Shown piece by piece: positions 21,362-32,693 of a stretch of DNA of 64,000 nucleotides. The notes beneath the pieces are model-generated. The model had not been told where the DNA came from. It ran no database searches and saw only the letters and a list, made by a program, of their open reading frames with translations. Within the stretch, counting starts at the first letter, position 1. The number at the start of each line of letters is the position of its first letter. A program made the position numbers and the translations under genes. This DNA comes from Sophora flavescens (lineage: Eukaryota > Streptophyta > Magnoliopsida > Fabales > Fabaceae). The stretch covers positions 6,785,293 to 6,849,292 of the forward strand of contig CM061062.1 of assembly GCA_030762895.1 (NCBI GenBank), in the 5' to 3' direction.

Positions 21362-23846
21362 GTTGATGAAGTTCTCAGAGAGGTGACTGAGGAGACAACT
21401 GCAGCTGGAGTTTGGCTGAAATTGAAGAGTCTATACCTGAAAAAGAGACTTCATCAATTGAAGATGGAAGAAGGTATGTCAATCAAAGAACATGTTTCTT
21501 TGTTTACAAAAGAAGTTCTTGATCTTAAAAATGTAGATGTAGAAATTGATGATGAAGATCAAACAATTATATTACTTTGTTCTCTTACCCCATCATATGA
21601 TAACCTAGTTGATACTATGATGTATGTAAAGGAGAGTCTCACCTTGGAGGAAGTCAAAGCAACGGGAGATGAAGAGGAGAATCACTGAGAATAAAGGTGA
21701 TGGTGGTGATGCTGAAGGGCTATTTGTAAGAGGAAGATCTGAGAAAAGGGAAGGAAAGGGAAAGAATAGATAGAGATCAAAGTCAAAAGGCAAAAAGAAT
21801 TGCTAGCATTGCCACAAAGATGGAAACTATCGAAAAGAGTGTCCTGAAAGAAAAGGAAAGAATGGTTCAAAACACAAAGAGGTTGATGATATAACAGTGG
21901 TAGCAGATGGCTATGACAGTGCCGAAGTCTTGGCTATTTCAACAGATAACAATATAGATGAATGGATTCTTGATTCAGGGTGTTCCTTCCACATGACCCC
22001 TAATCAAGATTGGTTCATCTCCCACAAAGAAATAGATGGTGGAGAAGTTCTCATGGGCAATAATATGGCCTGCAAGGTCATTGGTGTTGGCACTGTCAAA
22101 CTGAAATTGGAGGATGGGACTGTGAAATTTCTCTAAAATGTAAGACATGTTCCCTGAGCTAAAGAGGAACTTGATCTCACTAGGCATGCTGGATCAAGCA
22201 GGCTGTTCATTCAAGGGTGAAGGTGGAGTCTTAAAGATATGCAAAGAATCATTGCAGATATTGAAGGGTACAAGGCAGAATGGTCTCTATAGGTTGCAAG
22301 GTCACACAGTCTTGAACTCATATGGCCTGGTTTCTATCTCCAAATCTGTTTCAACTAAGCTTTGGCATTATAGATTAGGCCATGTGAGTAAAAGAGGGTT
22401 AGAAGAATTATAAAAACAAGGTTTAATTGGTGTTGAGAATTGTGAAAAGCTAGACTTTTGTGAACATTACATTTATGGTAAAAAAGAGAGAGTTAAGTTT
22501 CATAATGCGACTCATACAACCAATGGCATTCTAGATTATGTGCATTCTGATGTATGGGGGCCAGCCAAGGTACCTTCATTAGGTGGAACAAAGTATTTCA
22601 TAACTTTCATTGATGATTTCTCAAGAAAGGTATGGGTTTACCTATTAAAGCACAAAAATCAGGCCTACAAATGCTTCAAACAGTGGAAAGCATTGGTTGA
22701 GAATCAAACAGGAAGATGTGTGAAGGTGTTGAGAACAGATAATGGACTAGAGTATTTGAATGAGGAGTTCAATGAATTCTACAAGGACAATGGGATCAAA
22801 AGGAACAAAACAGTGAGAACGACCCCTCAATAAAATAGGCTTGGTGAAAGAATGAACAGGACCATTTTGGAGAGGGTGAGATGCATGTTGTCACACTCAA
22901 AACTGAGCAAAAGTTTTTGGGGTGTGGTTGCCAGCACAACATGCTATTTGATCAATAGGTGTCCCTCAGCTGCAATTGATTTAAAGACACCAGAAGAGAT
23001 ATGGACAGGCAAGACTCCAAACTATGAGAACTTGAAGATTTTTGGATGCACTGTGTACATTCATAGCAATGATGGAAAACTTGAACCAAGACCTAAGAAG
23101 GGAATCTTCTTAGGCTATCCAGAAGGAGTGAAAGGATACGAGGTGTGGTTGGTGAATCCTACAAGTCAAACGACTATAATTAGCTGAGATATGGTTTTCA
23201 GAGAGGAAGACATGCTGAAAAATGATCAGGAAATTGCACAGCCAGCAACACAGCAGGTGCAAGATGATCATGGAGTTCATTTGGAGGTGGAGAAACCAGC
23301 AGGAAGTTCAAATTTTGGAGGAGACTCGACTGTAGAACCTTATCATGAACATATAGATTTACATGTTCTTGATGAACCAGAAACATATTATAATTTGGTC
23401 AGGGACAGGGAGAGGAGACATATCAAACCACCACAGAGATTTGGCTATGTAGATATCGTAGCATATGCTTTGAATATAGAAGCTGATGATCAAGCATCAG
23501 ATCTTATTTCCTACAAAGATGCAATGTCCAGGCCTGACAGTGAGCATTGGAAGCAAGCCATGACAGAGGAAATGAGTTCCCTGATGAGAAATGATACATG
23601 GGAACTTGTTGAATAACCAGAAAAACAAAAGGTTGTTGGATGCAAATGGATTCTCAAGAAGCCAGAGATAGAAGGAGTTGAAAAGGGTAGATACAAGGCA
23701 AGACTTGTAGCAAAAGGTTTCACTCAAAGAGAGGGAATCGATTTCAATGAAATCTTCTCTCCGGTTGTTAAACACGCTAGCATTAGAGTCATGTTGACTC
23801 TTGTTGCTATCCATAATCTTGAATTGGAGCAGATGGATGTAATGAC
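21362..23846 (+). pseudogene. Tork-like Ty1/copia gag-pol, broken and truncated
   Basis: Domains in order: UBN2-type gag from 21383 (GVWLKLKSLYLKKRLHQLKM), a CCHC-like knuckle near 21803, and aspartic protease with LDSGCSFHMT near 21970. Then GAG-pre-integrase with LWHYRLGHVSKRGLEEL near 22370, and integrase core from 22540 (DVWGP, FIDDFSRKVWVYLL, LRTDNGLEY). The start of reverse transcriptase runs from 23497 to the PVVKHASIRVML block at 23760. Both ends are missing: the gag start, and everything after the first part of reverse transcriptase. In-frame stops at 21803 (TGG to TAG), 22132, 22411, 22831 and 23614 break the frame. The cut at 23847 is where a reversed copia LTR end begins. Confidence 0.85.
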
Positions 23847-23866
23847 TGAAGTTGGCATAGGCAAAC
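23847..23866 (-). repeat. 20-bp stub of a reversed copia LTR end
   Basis: TGAAGTTGGCATAGGCAAAC is the reverse complement, with one mismatch, of the LTR terminus at 33432-33451 (GTTTGCCTGTGCCAACTTCA). It shows that a minus-strand Sirevirus-like element had inserted here before element B landed 20 bp inside it. Confidence 0.75.
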
Positions 23867-24126
23867 TGATAAGCCTCTGGCTTATCTAGTTTTATAACTA
23901 GATGGACCGTGGTTTTTGTGCAAATTATTCGAGTTCACTCTCGTTTTCGCCCAAATTTGCCTTGTTTTGTTCCTAAGTTGGACTTTGACTCGTTTTGCGT
24001 CTTTTGTGTAGTTTTTAGGTTATTTTGAATAGAATTACGCTTGTGGGTGCTTTTGTTGTTTCAGGTTCAATAAGTGAAGCTCCGGGAGTCAAGGAAAGTC
24101 GAAAAGCAGTGGAAATTGCAAGTCTG

Positions 24127-24402
24127 GAGACACTCGCCTCGCGAGTGTATTCTCGCCCCGCGAGACTGAAAGTCAACAAAGCAGCAAAAGTCATCACTTC
24201 AGTCTCGCCACGCGAGAGGTGTCTCGCCTCGCGAGAGAATGAAGACTTGGAAGTCAGAGGCCATCACGGCCCAGCCGTGATGAAGGTCACAGCCCAGAAT
24301 TGAAGACTCGCCCCGCGAACAGACGTTCGCCTCGCGAGAGTTCAAATTGAAAGCGCGCCAATTTTAATTCTCGCCTCGCGAAAAGCTGCTCGCCTCGCGA
24401 GC
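24127..24402. repeat. Palindrome array in U3 of LTR B
   Basis: Palindromes of the type CTCGCCTCGCGAG, CTCGCCCCGCGAG and CTCGCCACGCGAG occur about nine times. One CATCACGGCCCAGCCGTGATG (24262-24282) is of the LTR A type. The last arm is 20 bp before the TATA-like box. Confidence 0.85.
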
Positions 24403-24422
24403 GAGCGCAGATCAGGAATCCT

Positions 24423-24430
24423 TATTTAAA
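24423..24430 (+). promoter_or_regulatory. TATA-like box of LTR B
   Basis: TATTTAAA, directly downstream of the palindrome array, as in LTR A. The same box is at about 30944 in the second LTR copy. Confidence 0.55.
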
Positions 24431-25404
24431 GGCTGTTCAGATCAGAATTGAGGGATCCATCTTTAGGCTGTAGGGCTTTTGGAGGGCCGCGAATCCTAGT
24501 ATTTTCCATTGTTTAGAGTAGCGTTTAGGGTAGTTTCTTTTCTCTTTGGAGCTGCGTCTCCCTTTGTCTCATGGAGGTTATGTCCGATCGCTTGTCTATG
24601 AGCATGAGGAACTAATCCCCTAGTCCGAGGGAACGATGAAGCCACCCATGGCAATGTAAATCCGATACGATGTATGTCTTTCTCCTTTAATTCAATTCTT
24701 GTTTTCCGATTCTGATTTGAATGTTTGATCATATGTTTTGCGTGATTAATCAGTTAAACGTGTTTGAGGCCTAACGGCGATTCGCGTTTCAGAACTTGAA
24801 TCGGGATCATAAATGTTTTCTAATTCTGACTTAATTGTGTTGATCATATGTGTTGCGTGATTGACTTGTTAACGTCGATGAGGCCTAGTCAGCGATTCAC
24901 GTTTAGAACTTGAATTAGGATCATCGATCGAATATTGCACGAGAGTGAGTAGGAGATCGGTGCAACCTTATAGGGAACAAGAATTAACAGAATTCGAGAT
25001 TAGGATTATGAGACCTAGTAAGTAATTAATCCAATAGTCGAATACGTCCTAATGAGCACGAGAGTGGATTTAGGAGAATTTAGGGGTCCCGGTTGACATT
25101 GTAATTGAACCTAGGGAGGAATTCATCATCACTTGGGACTACATGTTGGGTAGGTGGATTTGTGACCTTGGACATTTTAGTTTTCTGATTTTTAGTTAAT
25201 TAGTTTATTAGACTTGTTAATTTAATTTCGATCCTATTCTCTCTCTCTCAACCACCTTCTGTAACTTGACCGAACGTATCTGATTTCACGCGGATTAGTC
25301 GAATTGGTAGCCCAATCCTTGAGTTCGACCTCGGTAATTACTTACCGTGTTATTTTTATTACTTGCGACGACCCGGTACACTTGCCGGAGTCACAACAAG
25401 TTTT

Positions 25405-25423
25405 TGGCGCCGTTGCCGGGGAT
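25405..25423 (+). other. Primer-binding site, tRNA-Asp type (element B)
   Basis: TGGCGCCGTTGCCGGGGAT, six bases after the LTR end, identical to the site in element A. Confidence 0.88.
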
Positions 25424-25602
25424 TGGCACAACCAATTTTTCTGATTTTAGGGAAGTTTGATTATTTGGTTAAGTTATTTTTGTTCTTATTTTAATTTTTA
25501 TTTTTTATTTTTTATTATTTTCTTTTTATTTTCTACTATCTATCTCTACTTCTTTGATTCCACTTGGTCTTGCCTTGTTTTGTATGCGAGGTACACGAAG
25601 GA

Positions 25603-26691
25603 ATGCTTCCGGGTTGCGAATATTGTGATGGGAACCATGACACTTGGAGTTGTCCGTTCTACTTCCCTGAAGTATATGTGGAACCATGGCATAATGACAG
25701 CGTGACCCAGAACAACTATCAGAGTCAGAATCAGTATTGGGGTGATATGAGTAGAGACCATCCGGATGTCGCTTGGAGTAATGCGGACGATGGTCTAGCC
25801 TGGCAGCCACAACCTCAACAGAGTTGGCAACCACAACCTTGGGAGTTGGCTCTTGAGAAGTTGAGTGCGACACTTGAGAAAGTGTCAATCAATACAAACG
25901 CAACCATTGACAAGTTGGCAACTCATACAGGGATGGCACTTCAGAATCTAGAGATGCAGATTGCCCAGCTTGCAAATCAACTAAATGAGCCTCTCCTAGA
26001 CACTCTCCCAGGTGATACAGAGAACCACCCTAAGAACCAATGCGACGCCACAACAACGAGAAGCAGTGGGGTGTTGGGATCTAACTGGGATGCAACTAGT
26101 TCCCAGGGAGTTGAGGAAGAACTACCACATGTTGAGGAAGAACAACCGGAGGAAAAGGAATTGGCAAGTGACATGGCCCCGGAACAACCACATGATGAGG
26201 AAGAGCAACCTAAGGAAGAGGAGTTGGCAAAGGACAAGGCACTGGAGCAAGGGGGTAGAGAACAAAATGCAAATAAGGTGGGAGAGGAGTTCACCATGCT
26301 TGCCAAATAACCTGATTTTGATGCGTTAAATAAATATGTTGGCTTGCATGCATGTGTGGACACCGGTAAATTAGACCCTCCCACTTGTCTAGCACACTTC
26401 CTCGTGAAAACACCATTTGACCCGAGAGGAAGTGAGTTCATCAGTACGGAGGTCAATGGAGTTTTCACACTCAAGCTTGGTGGAATAATGAATAGAGTGG
26501 TATTGCTCCTGCGAGGGCCACTTCACAAACCATGGGATCCGGGTGGAGGATTTGATATGATGAGCATCTCTTGGCCTCTGTACCACAGACTATGGGATCC
26601 AGGTGGATGCTTCTTAATAAGTCAGGCTCGGGACGTTAAACAAGCGCTACTTGGGAGGCAACCCAAGCTAGATATCCTTATTTATTTATAG
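25603..26691 (+). pseudogene. Athila-type gag-like ORF of element B, interrupted
   Basis: First ATG in frame is at 25603. The N-terminus has a zinc knuckle C-x2-C-x3-H-x4-C (CEYCDGNHDTWSC). It is followed by HPDVAWSN, repeated QPQ motifs, a coiled-coil-like segment ending LEMQIAQLANQLNEPLLDTL and DTENHPKNQC. This order is that of the C-terminal part of Athila Gag, so the assignment to the Athila lineage is firm. Acidic repeats (EEEQPEE..ELA) follow. TAA at 26308 interrupts the frame, which continues through PDFDALNKY to two WDPGG motifs and GRQPKLD, the module shared with element A. The protein lacks the N-terminal capsid part and any protease. Confidence 0.75.
26642..26666 (+). other. Conserved hairpin motif at the end of the element B gag-like ORF
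   Basis: AAGCGCTA followed by TTGGGAGGCAACCCAA (26651-26666), matching 5308-5332 in element A. The 5-bp stem and 6-base loop are preserved. Confidence 0.65.
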
Positions 26692-26702
26692 TTTCTCTTC
26701 TA

Positions 26703-26721
26703 AAAAAAAAAAAAAAAAAAC
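26703..26721 (+). repeat. A-tract before the internal palindrome array
   Basis: About 19 A residues stand exactly between the end of the gag-like region and the second palindrome array. This could be a remnant of a poly(A) tail from an inserted reverse-transcribed RNA, or slippage. Confidence 0.7.
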
Positions 26722-26960
26722 AGAGGCTCGCCTCGTGAGATCATGATGGCCACGCGAATCTGGGCTTCAGCAGCTATCTGGAAATTCCAGATTCGCCTCG
26801 CGAGTTACCACTCGCCTCGCGATTCTGGAAAATGGGAAGAACAAGTTTCCAGATTCGCCTCGCGAGTGTTGTCTCGCCTCGCGAATCTGCAATTAGGGTT
26901 TCCAATTTGGGGCAGAATTTTAAAATTCGCGTCGCTAGTATACACTCGCCTCGCGAAAGA
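26722..26960. repeat. Internal palindrome array upstream of ORF2
   Basis: About eight motifs of the TTCGCCTCGCGAG / CTCGCCTCGCGAATC type, repeated as pairs (for example 26793-26825 and 26854-26888). They share the vocabulary of LTR B but not its order, so this is not a simple LTR copy. It ends just before TTATAAA at 26967. Confidence 0.8.
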
Positions 26961-26966
26961 GGAAAA

Positions 26967-26973
26967 TTATAAA
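26967..26973 (+). promoter_or_regulatory. Candidate internal TATA box of element B
   Basis: TTATAAA lies between the internal palindrome array and a C/T-rich leader (27000-27155), the same order as in the LTR promoter. No transcript evidence is available. Confidence 0.5.
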
Positions 26974-27155
26974 GTCCCGCGAGCGGCCGCGCGGCACTCG
27001 CGCGACCTTCCCTCTCCTTCTTCTCTCTCAGACTGCGAGACACTCTCTCTCTCTGTCTCTCTTTCTCTCTCACACTCATCACCCATCACTACCACACACT
27101 ACCCCACGTCCATTCACTCAGTTCACTCTCACTATCACGCATTTGTCTCTGCAAG

Positions 27156-27461
27156 GTAAGAACACTCACTTGACTTTAACTTGTTCTTAGGAATGCAAAC
27201 AGTCACTACACACACTGTGCACGAAATTCATTGTTATGACTGGTAATAGGGTAGAGGCCATGTTCATGAACTGATATAGTCTTAGGAATGCTGCTGTGCA
27301 CTGAGTCTGCTCTGATAATTATAAACATAGTGGGGACACTGTCTGGTTTTCATCTGCATATCTGTATAATAATAGGATAGTAGGGGGTTAACACTGTATT
27401 TTGCCTGGTTTCACTCTGAACTGCTAAATATAAACTGTATTGGGACTTTTCTGATTTTCAG
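27156..27461 (+). other. Predicted leader intron of ORF2
   Basis: Donor AAG/GTAAGAAC at 27156 and acceptor GATTTTCAG at 27461, with a T-rich interior of 306 bases. Splicing would place the ATG of ORF2 two bases into the next exon (GTATGGG). Confidence 0.55.
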
Positions 27462-27463
27462 GT

Positions 27464-28660
27464 ATGGGTCCGCCTAAGAGCAACCCTGCTGAAAAGCAGC
27501 CGATCAAGCGCAAGAAGCGCACATCTGCTCCTGGGGACGACGTAGTATTGCCTTCAGGGCCAGGCGCCTCCTCTAGGGCCAGCACCTACTCTCCCAGGTT
27601 CCGCTCTCCTGATCACAGGGAGCATTGGAACTTGGTTGTGAGGAAGGAGATGGTTCTAGAGAGGCGTGTGTCCCTCGTGGGGCAGGACTATGCCAGTGTC
27701 CGAGAGTGGATTCGCGACCGAGGTTGGGGGATGTTGGCTGACCTCCCGCACCGGTATGATATTAAACTGGTGCAGGAGTTCTATGCCAACGCTCTCAAAC
27801 TCGAGGTCACAGGCCCGAGTTGCGCTACAGAGGTTCAGGGGGTCCCCATCACTTTCACAGCTGCAGACATTAACTCATGTTTGGGGATCCCCATTGGAGA
27901 GGAGCCCTGCGACTATGAGCAGCTCCCAGCAGTACAAGCACTCGCTCAGGCCATCTTAGACACATACTGTGTCCCAGGAGCTGCCTGGGAAATGGGGACA
28001 TCTGGGAACCTCCTGAGACTTAGGAGACAGGACCTCACCCCGGATGCCAAGGTCTGGTCGGCGTTCTTACACGCCAACTTACGAGTGAGCTCGCATGAGT
28101 CCACAGTCACCGCCGCCAGAGCCCACTTACTGTATGGCATCTTGTCAGGTAGCACTATTAATGTGGGAGGAGTCATTGCCGCAGACATACAGATGAAGGC
28201 AAACTCCCGAACGCTGAAGGAGAGTCTGGGACACGGACAGCTGATCACCGAGCTTATCCGCCGGGCGGGGATACCGGTGAGTAGGATGATGGAGAAGGTG
28301 CCGAGGCAGCCGATTGATCAGGATTACATCCGGCGCTTCTGCTATGTAGCCCCTGCCGCACCTAGGAGGCCGCCACCCTTACCCACTCAGAGGCCATGAC
28401 CATCAGACATGGCTCTGCTCTTGCAGAACCAGCAGGCTTTGAGGAGGGATAATGAGGTGATGCGGGAGTTTTTCAGAGCGATGGCATTGGCCCAGCAGGA
28501 GGGTCGGGTGCCAGTATACCCCTCCGAGGAGGAGTTGTCCTCTCGACTTGGGTGGCAGGACTATCCAGAGGACCAGGGTGGTATGCCACAGGACCCAGAG
28601 GAGGAGCATGCACCACAGGACCAGGGCGACCCGGTGGACGACATCGATTTCGACACTTGA
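27464..28660 (+). pseudogene. ORF2 of element B: putative plant transposon protein, one in-frame stop
   Basis: 311 codons open from ATG 27464 to TGA 28397-28399, then the same frame continues for 87 codons to TGA at 28658-28660. Family signs are EFYANALKLEV near residue 105, GVPITFTAADINSCLGIP at about 124-142, and WSAFLHANLRVSSHEST..ARAHLLYGILSG from about 198. These match the plant-specific 'putative plant transposon protein' domain (PF20167), often found in extra ORFs of plant LTR elements. The N-terminus is basic (KRKKR near 16). The C-terminal extension is helical, then acidic. Role unknown. GC content is clearly higher than in the flanks. TGA may come from CGA by deamination. Confidence 0.75.
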
Positions 28661-30389
28661 TCCGGGCCCCTGTACTTTTTGTTTTAGTTCTAGCTAGGAT
28701 GATTCGATATGGCTGTATATTATTTTGCTAGCTAGAAACTATTTGTATACTGACTTGTTACTAGTAGACATGGATAACTGTTAATTATTATGATATATTG
28801 CTTAACATTCATGTTTGCTTGTGATGGAATTATGTGGAGTGCCCGGAACTACAAGGATCAATCAATTGGGCAAGGATGAGGTCAAAACCAGCCTCGCTGT
28901 GAAGCGGGGCAGTAGAGAGATGGAAAGAGGAAGGAGAGTCAGCTGAAAACATGGGGTCCGCTCGGATCCCATTAAGATAAAAAATTTTCTTACCCTTCAC
29001 TTTTGTGTTTATTTTTGTTTTTGTTGTGTTTTTGATTTTGTTTGTCGCTCTTGAATAATTTCAGAAGATCAAGAGTTGTTGTATGAATGTGTGTCGGCAA
29101 GCTTGTTAGATTTTAATTCAATTGAGCATAGATTGATGCATGAATTATTTGACCATTGATGATTTCCCCCTAAGTTCTGAAATTAGAAAAGTTGACCCCC
29201 ACTTAAAAATTGAAAACTGAACTTTGAGAATTTTATTGTGATTACTTGATTTATGATAAGTTTGGGGTGAGGGGGTGCACACACTAGGAATTGTATCTCG
29301 GTCAAACAATTTGCAAAATGTCCAGGTGAGGATTTGAGCCTCCAACTCTGTTTTTGATTGTGTGAATCACTTTTAAGTTGCACTTTCTCGGATTTGCTTG
29401 AATCTCTTCATGGTTTGCATGTTTATATGTTGCATCAAATGATTTAGGCAGTTTTCTTTGAATTAACTACTTGGCCATAAATTGAACCAACCTTGATGAA
29501 TGATCCCTAGTTAGCCACATTGAGCCTTGAAGCCTATTGTTCTTGATGACCTTACATTACAAGCCATTAACTCAGAAAAACCATGATTTTCCCCTATCCT
29601 AGGATTTAGGAGAGTATGGAATTTTAGCTTTGTGAGTGTTGTTGTGGAACTAAGTTTGGGGTGGCTACAAGTTCATGAATCATAGTTGAGAAAAAGAAAA
29701 ACGGAAGTAAGGGCCGAAGGCTTGAAAAAAAAAAAAAGAGTGATGAAAAGCATTGAATATATGCCAAAAAGGGCAAAGAAAAAAATAAATATAAAAAGGA
29801 AGAGGTGTGTAGCCACCAAATGCAAGGAAGAGAATAATATGAGAGTGAATTCAATTGTTGTGATATTAGTTTCATGCTCTCATTGATCCTAGGGACTTAG
29901 CCTCTATCCTTTGAATATCTCACCCTCAGCCAGGCCCCATTACAACCTTTAAAAGACCTTCTGATGTTGCATGCATGTTTACGTGGGAACTACGTTTGAG
30001 ATGAAAATCAAATTCATGGGAAGTGCTCTTGATAGGTGAAATTGAGTGAAAAAGTTGATAACCTAGACAAACTTGAGCGAATGAGTGAAATTTTACATAC
30101 CCTTGTGAGGAAGGCAGTTGTTTGAAATTGGTGATCTTCCTTTTGTGTGTGACCCTGGTCCTCAACTTAGACTAATGATTGCATGAATGATGAAGTTCTC
30201 AATGGTTTAAAGTAAATGAATGTGGGGATTACATTGATGTAGGGGGGAGATCATTGGAGAAAAACTGTTTTGTAAAGGTGCATTAAATTTGTGCGAAATC
30301 GATTGATTCCTTTAGGCTTGCCAAGTCTTGAGTCGTTTTTGAGTTTTAAGCTTGCTTGGGGACAAGCAAGGTTTAAGTTTGGGGTATTT
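28661..30389 (+). other. Noncoding tail and polypurine end of element B
   Basis: No credible ORF. AAGTTTGGGGT-type motifs are at about 29259, 29651 and 30375; the last is followed at once by the LTR. A purine tract lies at 29690-29800. The block 29309-29400 (ATGTCCAGGTGAGG, GAGCCTCCAAC, TTTAAGTTGCACTTTC) is nearly the same as the reverse complement of 57735-57815 in element D. Confidence 0.75.
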
Positions 30390-31919
30390 TGATAAGCCTC
30401 TGGCTTATCTAGTTTTATAACTAGATGGACCGTGGTTTTTGTGCAAATTATTCGAGTTCACTCTCGTTTTCGCCCAAATTTGCCTTGTTTTGTTCCTAAG
30501 TTGGACTTTGACTCGTTTTGCGTCTTTTGTGTAGTTTTTAGGTTATTTTGAATAGAATTACGCTTGTGGGTGCTTTTGTTGTTTCAGGTTCAATAAGTGA
30601 AGCTCCGGGAGTCAAGGAAAGTCGAAAAGCAGTGGAAATTGCAAGTCTGGAGACACTCGCCTCGCGAGTGTATTCTCGCCCCGCGAGACTGAAAGTCAAC
30701 AAAGCAGCAAAAGTCATCACTTCAGTCTCGCCACGCGAGAGGTGTCTCGCCTCGCGAGAGAATGAAGACTTGGAAGTCAGAGGCCATCACGGCCCAGCCG
30801 TGATGAAGGTCACACCCGGAGTGAAGACTCGCCCCGCGAACAGACGTTCGCCTCGCGAGAGTTCAAATTGAAAGCGCGCCAATTTTAATTCTCGCCTCGC
30901 GAAAAGCTGCTCGCCTCGCGAGCGAGCGCAGATCAGGAATCCTTATTTAAAGGCTGTTCAGATCAGAATTGAGGGATCCATCTTTAGGCTGTAGGGCTTT
31001 TGGAGGGCCGCGAATCCTAGTATTTTCCACTGTTTAGAGTAGCGTTTAGGGTAGTTTCTTTTCTCTTTGGAGCTGCGTCTCCCTTTGTCTCATGGAGGTT
31101 ATGTCCGATCGCTTGTCTATGAGCATGAGGAACTAATCCCCTCGTCCGAGGGAACGATGAAGCCACCCATGGCAATGTAAATCCGATACGATGTATGTCT
31201 TTCTCCTTTAATTCAATTCTTGTTTTCCGATTCTGATTTGAATGTTTGATCATATGTTTTGCGTGATTAATCAGTTAAACGTGTTTGAGGCCTAACGGCG
31301 ATTCGCGTTTCAGAACTTGAATCGGGATCATAAATGTTTTCTAATTCTGACTTAATTGTGTTGATCATATGTGTTGCGTGATTGACTTGTTAACGTCGAT
31401 GAGGCCTAGTCAGCGATTCGCGTTTAGAACTTGAATTAGGATCATCGATCGAATATTGCACGAGAGTGAGTAGGAGATCGGTGCAACCTTATAGGGAACA
31501 AGAATTAACAGAATTCGAGATTAGGATTATGAGACCTAGTAAGTAATTAATCCAATCGTCGAATACGTCCTAATGAGCACGAGAGTGGATTTAGGAGAAT
31601 TTAGGGGTCCCGGTTGACATTGTAATTGAACTTAGGGAGGAATTCATCATCACTTGGGACTACATGTTGGGTAGGTGGATTTGTGACCTTGGACATTTTA
31701 GTTTTCTGATTTTTAGTTAATTAGTTTATTAGACTTGTTAATTTAATTTCGATCCTATTCTCTCTCTCTCAACCACCTTCTGTAACTTGACCGAACGTAT
31801 CTGATTTCCCGCGGATTAGTCGAATTGGTAGCCCAATCCTTGAGTTCGACCTCGGTAATTACTTACCGTGTTATTTTTATTACTTGCGACGACCCGGTAC
31901 ACTTGCCGGAGTCACAACA
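30390..31919 (+). repeat. LTR B, second copy
   Basis: 1530 bp, differing from the first copy by roughly ten substitutions and a small change near 30812. The palindrome array is complete. Confidence 0.9.
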
Positions 31920-31925
31920 AGTTTT

Positions 31926-31944
31926 TGGTGCCGTTGCCGGGGAT
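31926..31944 (+). other. Mutated primer-binding site of the partial internal region B'
   Basis: TGGTGCCGTTGCCGGGGAT: one C-to-T change at 31929 compared with the site at 25405, in a CpG context. Confidence 0.85.
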
Positions 31945-32123
31945 TGGCACAACCAATTTTTCTGATTTTAGGGAAGTTTGATTATTTGGTTAAGTTATTT
32001 TTGTTCTTATTTTAATTTTTAATTTTTATTTTTTATTATTTTCTTTTTATTTTCTACTATCTATCTCTACTTCTTTGATTCCACTTGGTCTTGCCTTGTT
32101 TTGTATGCGAGGTACACGAAGGA

Positions 32124-32693
32124 ATGCTTCCGGGTTGCGAATATTGTGATGGGAACCATGACACTTGGAGTTGTCCGTTCTACTTCCCTGAAGTATATGT
32201 GGAACCATGGCATAATGACAGCGTGCCCCAGAACAACTATCAGAGTCAGAATCAGTATTGGGGTGATATGAGTAGAGACCATCCGGATGTCGCTTGGAGT
32301 AATGCGGACGATGGTCTAGCCTGGCAGCCACAACCTCAACAGAGTTGGCAACCACAACCTTGGGAGTTGGCTCTTGAGAAGTTGAGTGCGACACTTGAGA
32401 AAGTGTCAATCAATACAAACGCAGCCATTGACAAGTTGGCAACTCATACAGGGATGGCACTTCAGAATCTAGAGATGCAGATTGCCCAGCTTGCAAAGCA
32501 ACTAAATGAGCCTCTCCTAGACACTCTCCCAGGTGATACAGAGAACCACCCTAAGAACCAATGCGATGCCACAACAACGAGAAGCAGTGGGGTGTTGGGA
32601 TCTAACTGGGATGCAACTAGTTCTCAGGGAGTTGAGGAAGAACTACCACATGTTGAGGAAGAACAATATTACAACAATATTCAAACTAAATGA
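32124..32693 (+). pseudogene. Truncated second gag-like copy (B')
   Basis: Matches 25603-26146 with only a few substitutions, with the same zinc knuckle and Gag-like segment. Homology stops at 32666, after GAGGAAGAACAA. The last nine codons and the stop come from the adjoining copia LTR sequence. Confidence 0.85.

Larger units (their letters stand above)
23867..25398 (+). repeat. LTR B, first copy
   Basis: TGATAAGCCTCTGGCTTATC at the start is itself an inverted repeat; the LTR ends CACAACA. U3 carries a palindrome array (24127-24402) just before TATTTAAA (24423-24430). Confidence 0.9.
23867..32666 (+). mobile_element. Element B: Athila-derived non-autonomous element, LTR-internal-LTR-partial internal
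   Basis: LTRs at 23867-25398 and 30390-31919 (about 1.53 kb, over 99 % alike by eye) enclose a 5.0-kb internal region. After the second LTR a second internal region starts again with primer site and gag, then ends abruptly at 32666. The arrangement fits unequal recombination or a tandem insertion, followed by truncation; the outer third LTR is missing. The internal region has a gag-like pseudogene, an internal palindrome array with promoter-like features, an ORF of the plant-transposon-protein type and a noncoding tail. It has no pol. Confidence 0.85.

Noticed and set aside
25526..26474. Minus-strand ORFs opposite the gag-like gene of element B
   Set aside because: Shadow frames of the coding strand, with no domain of their own.
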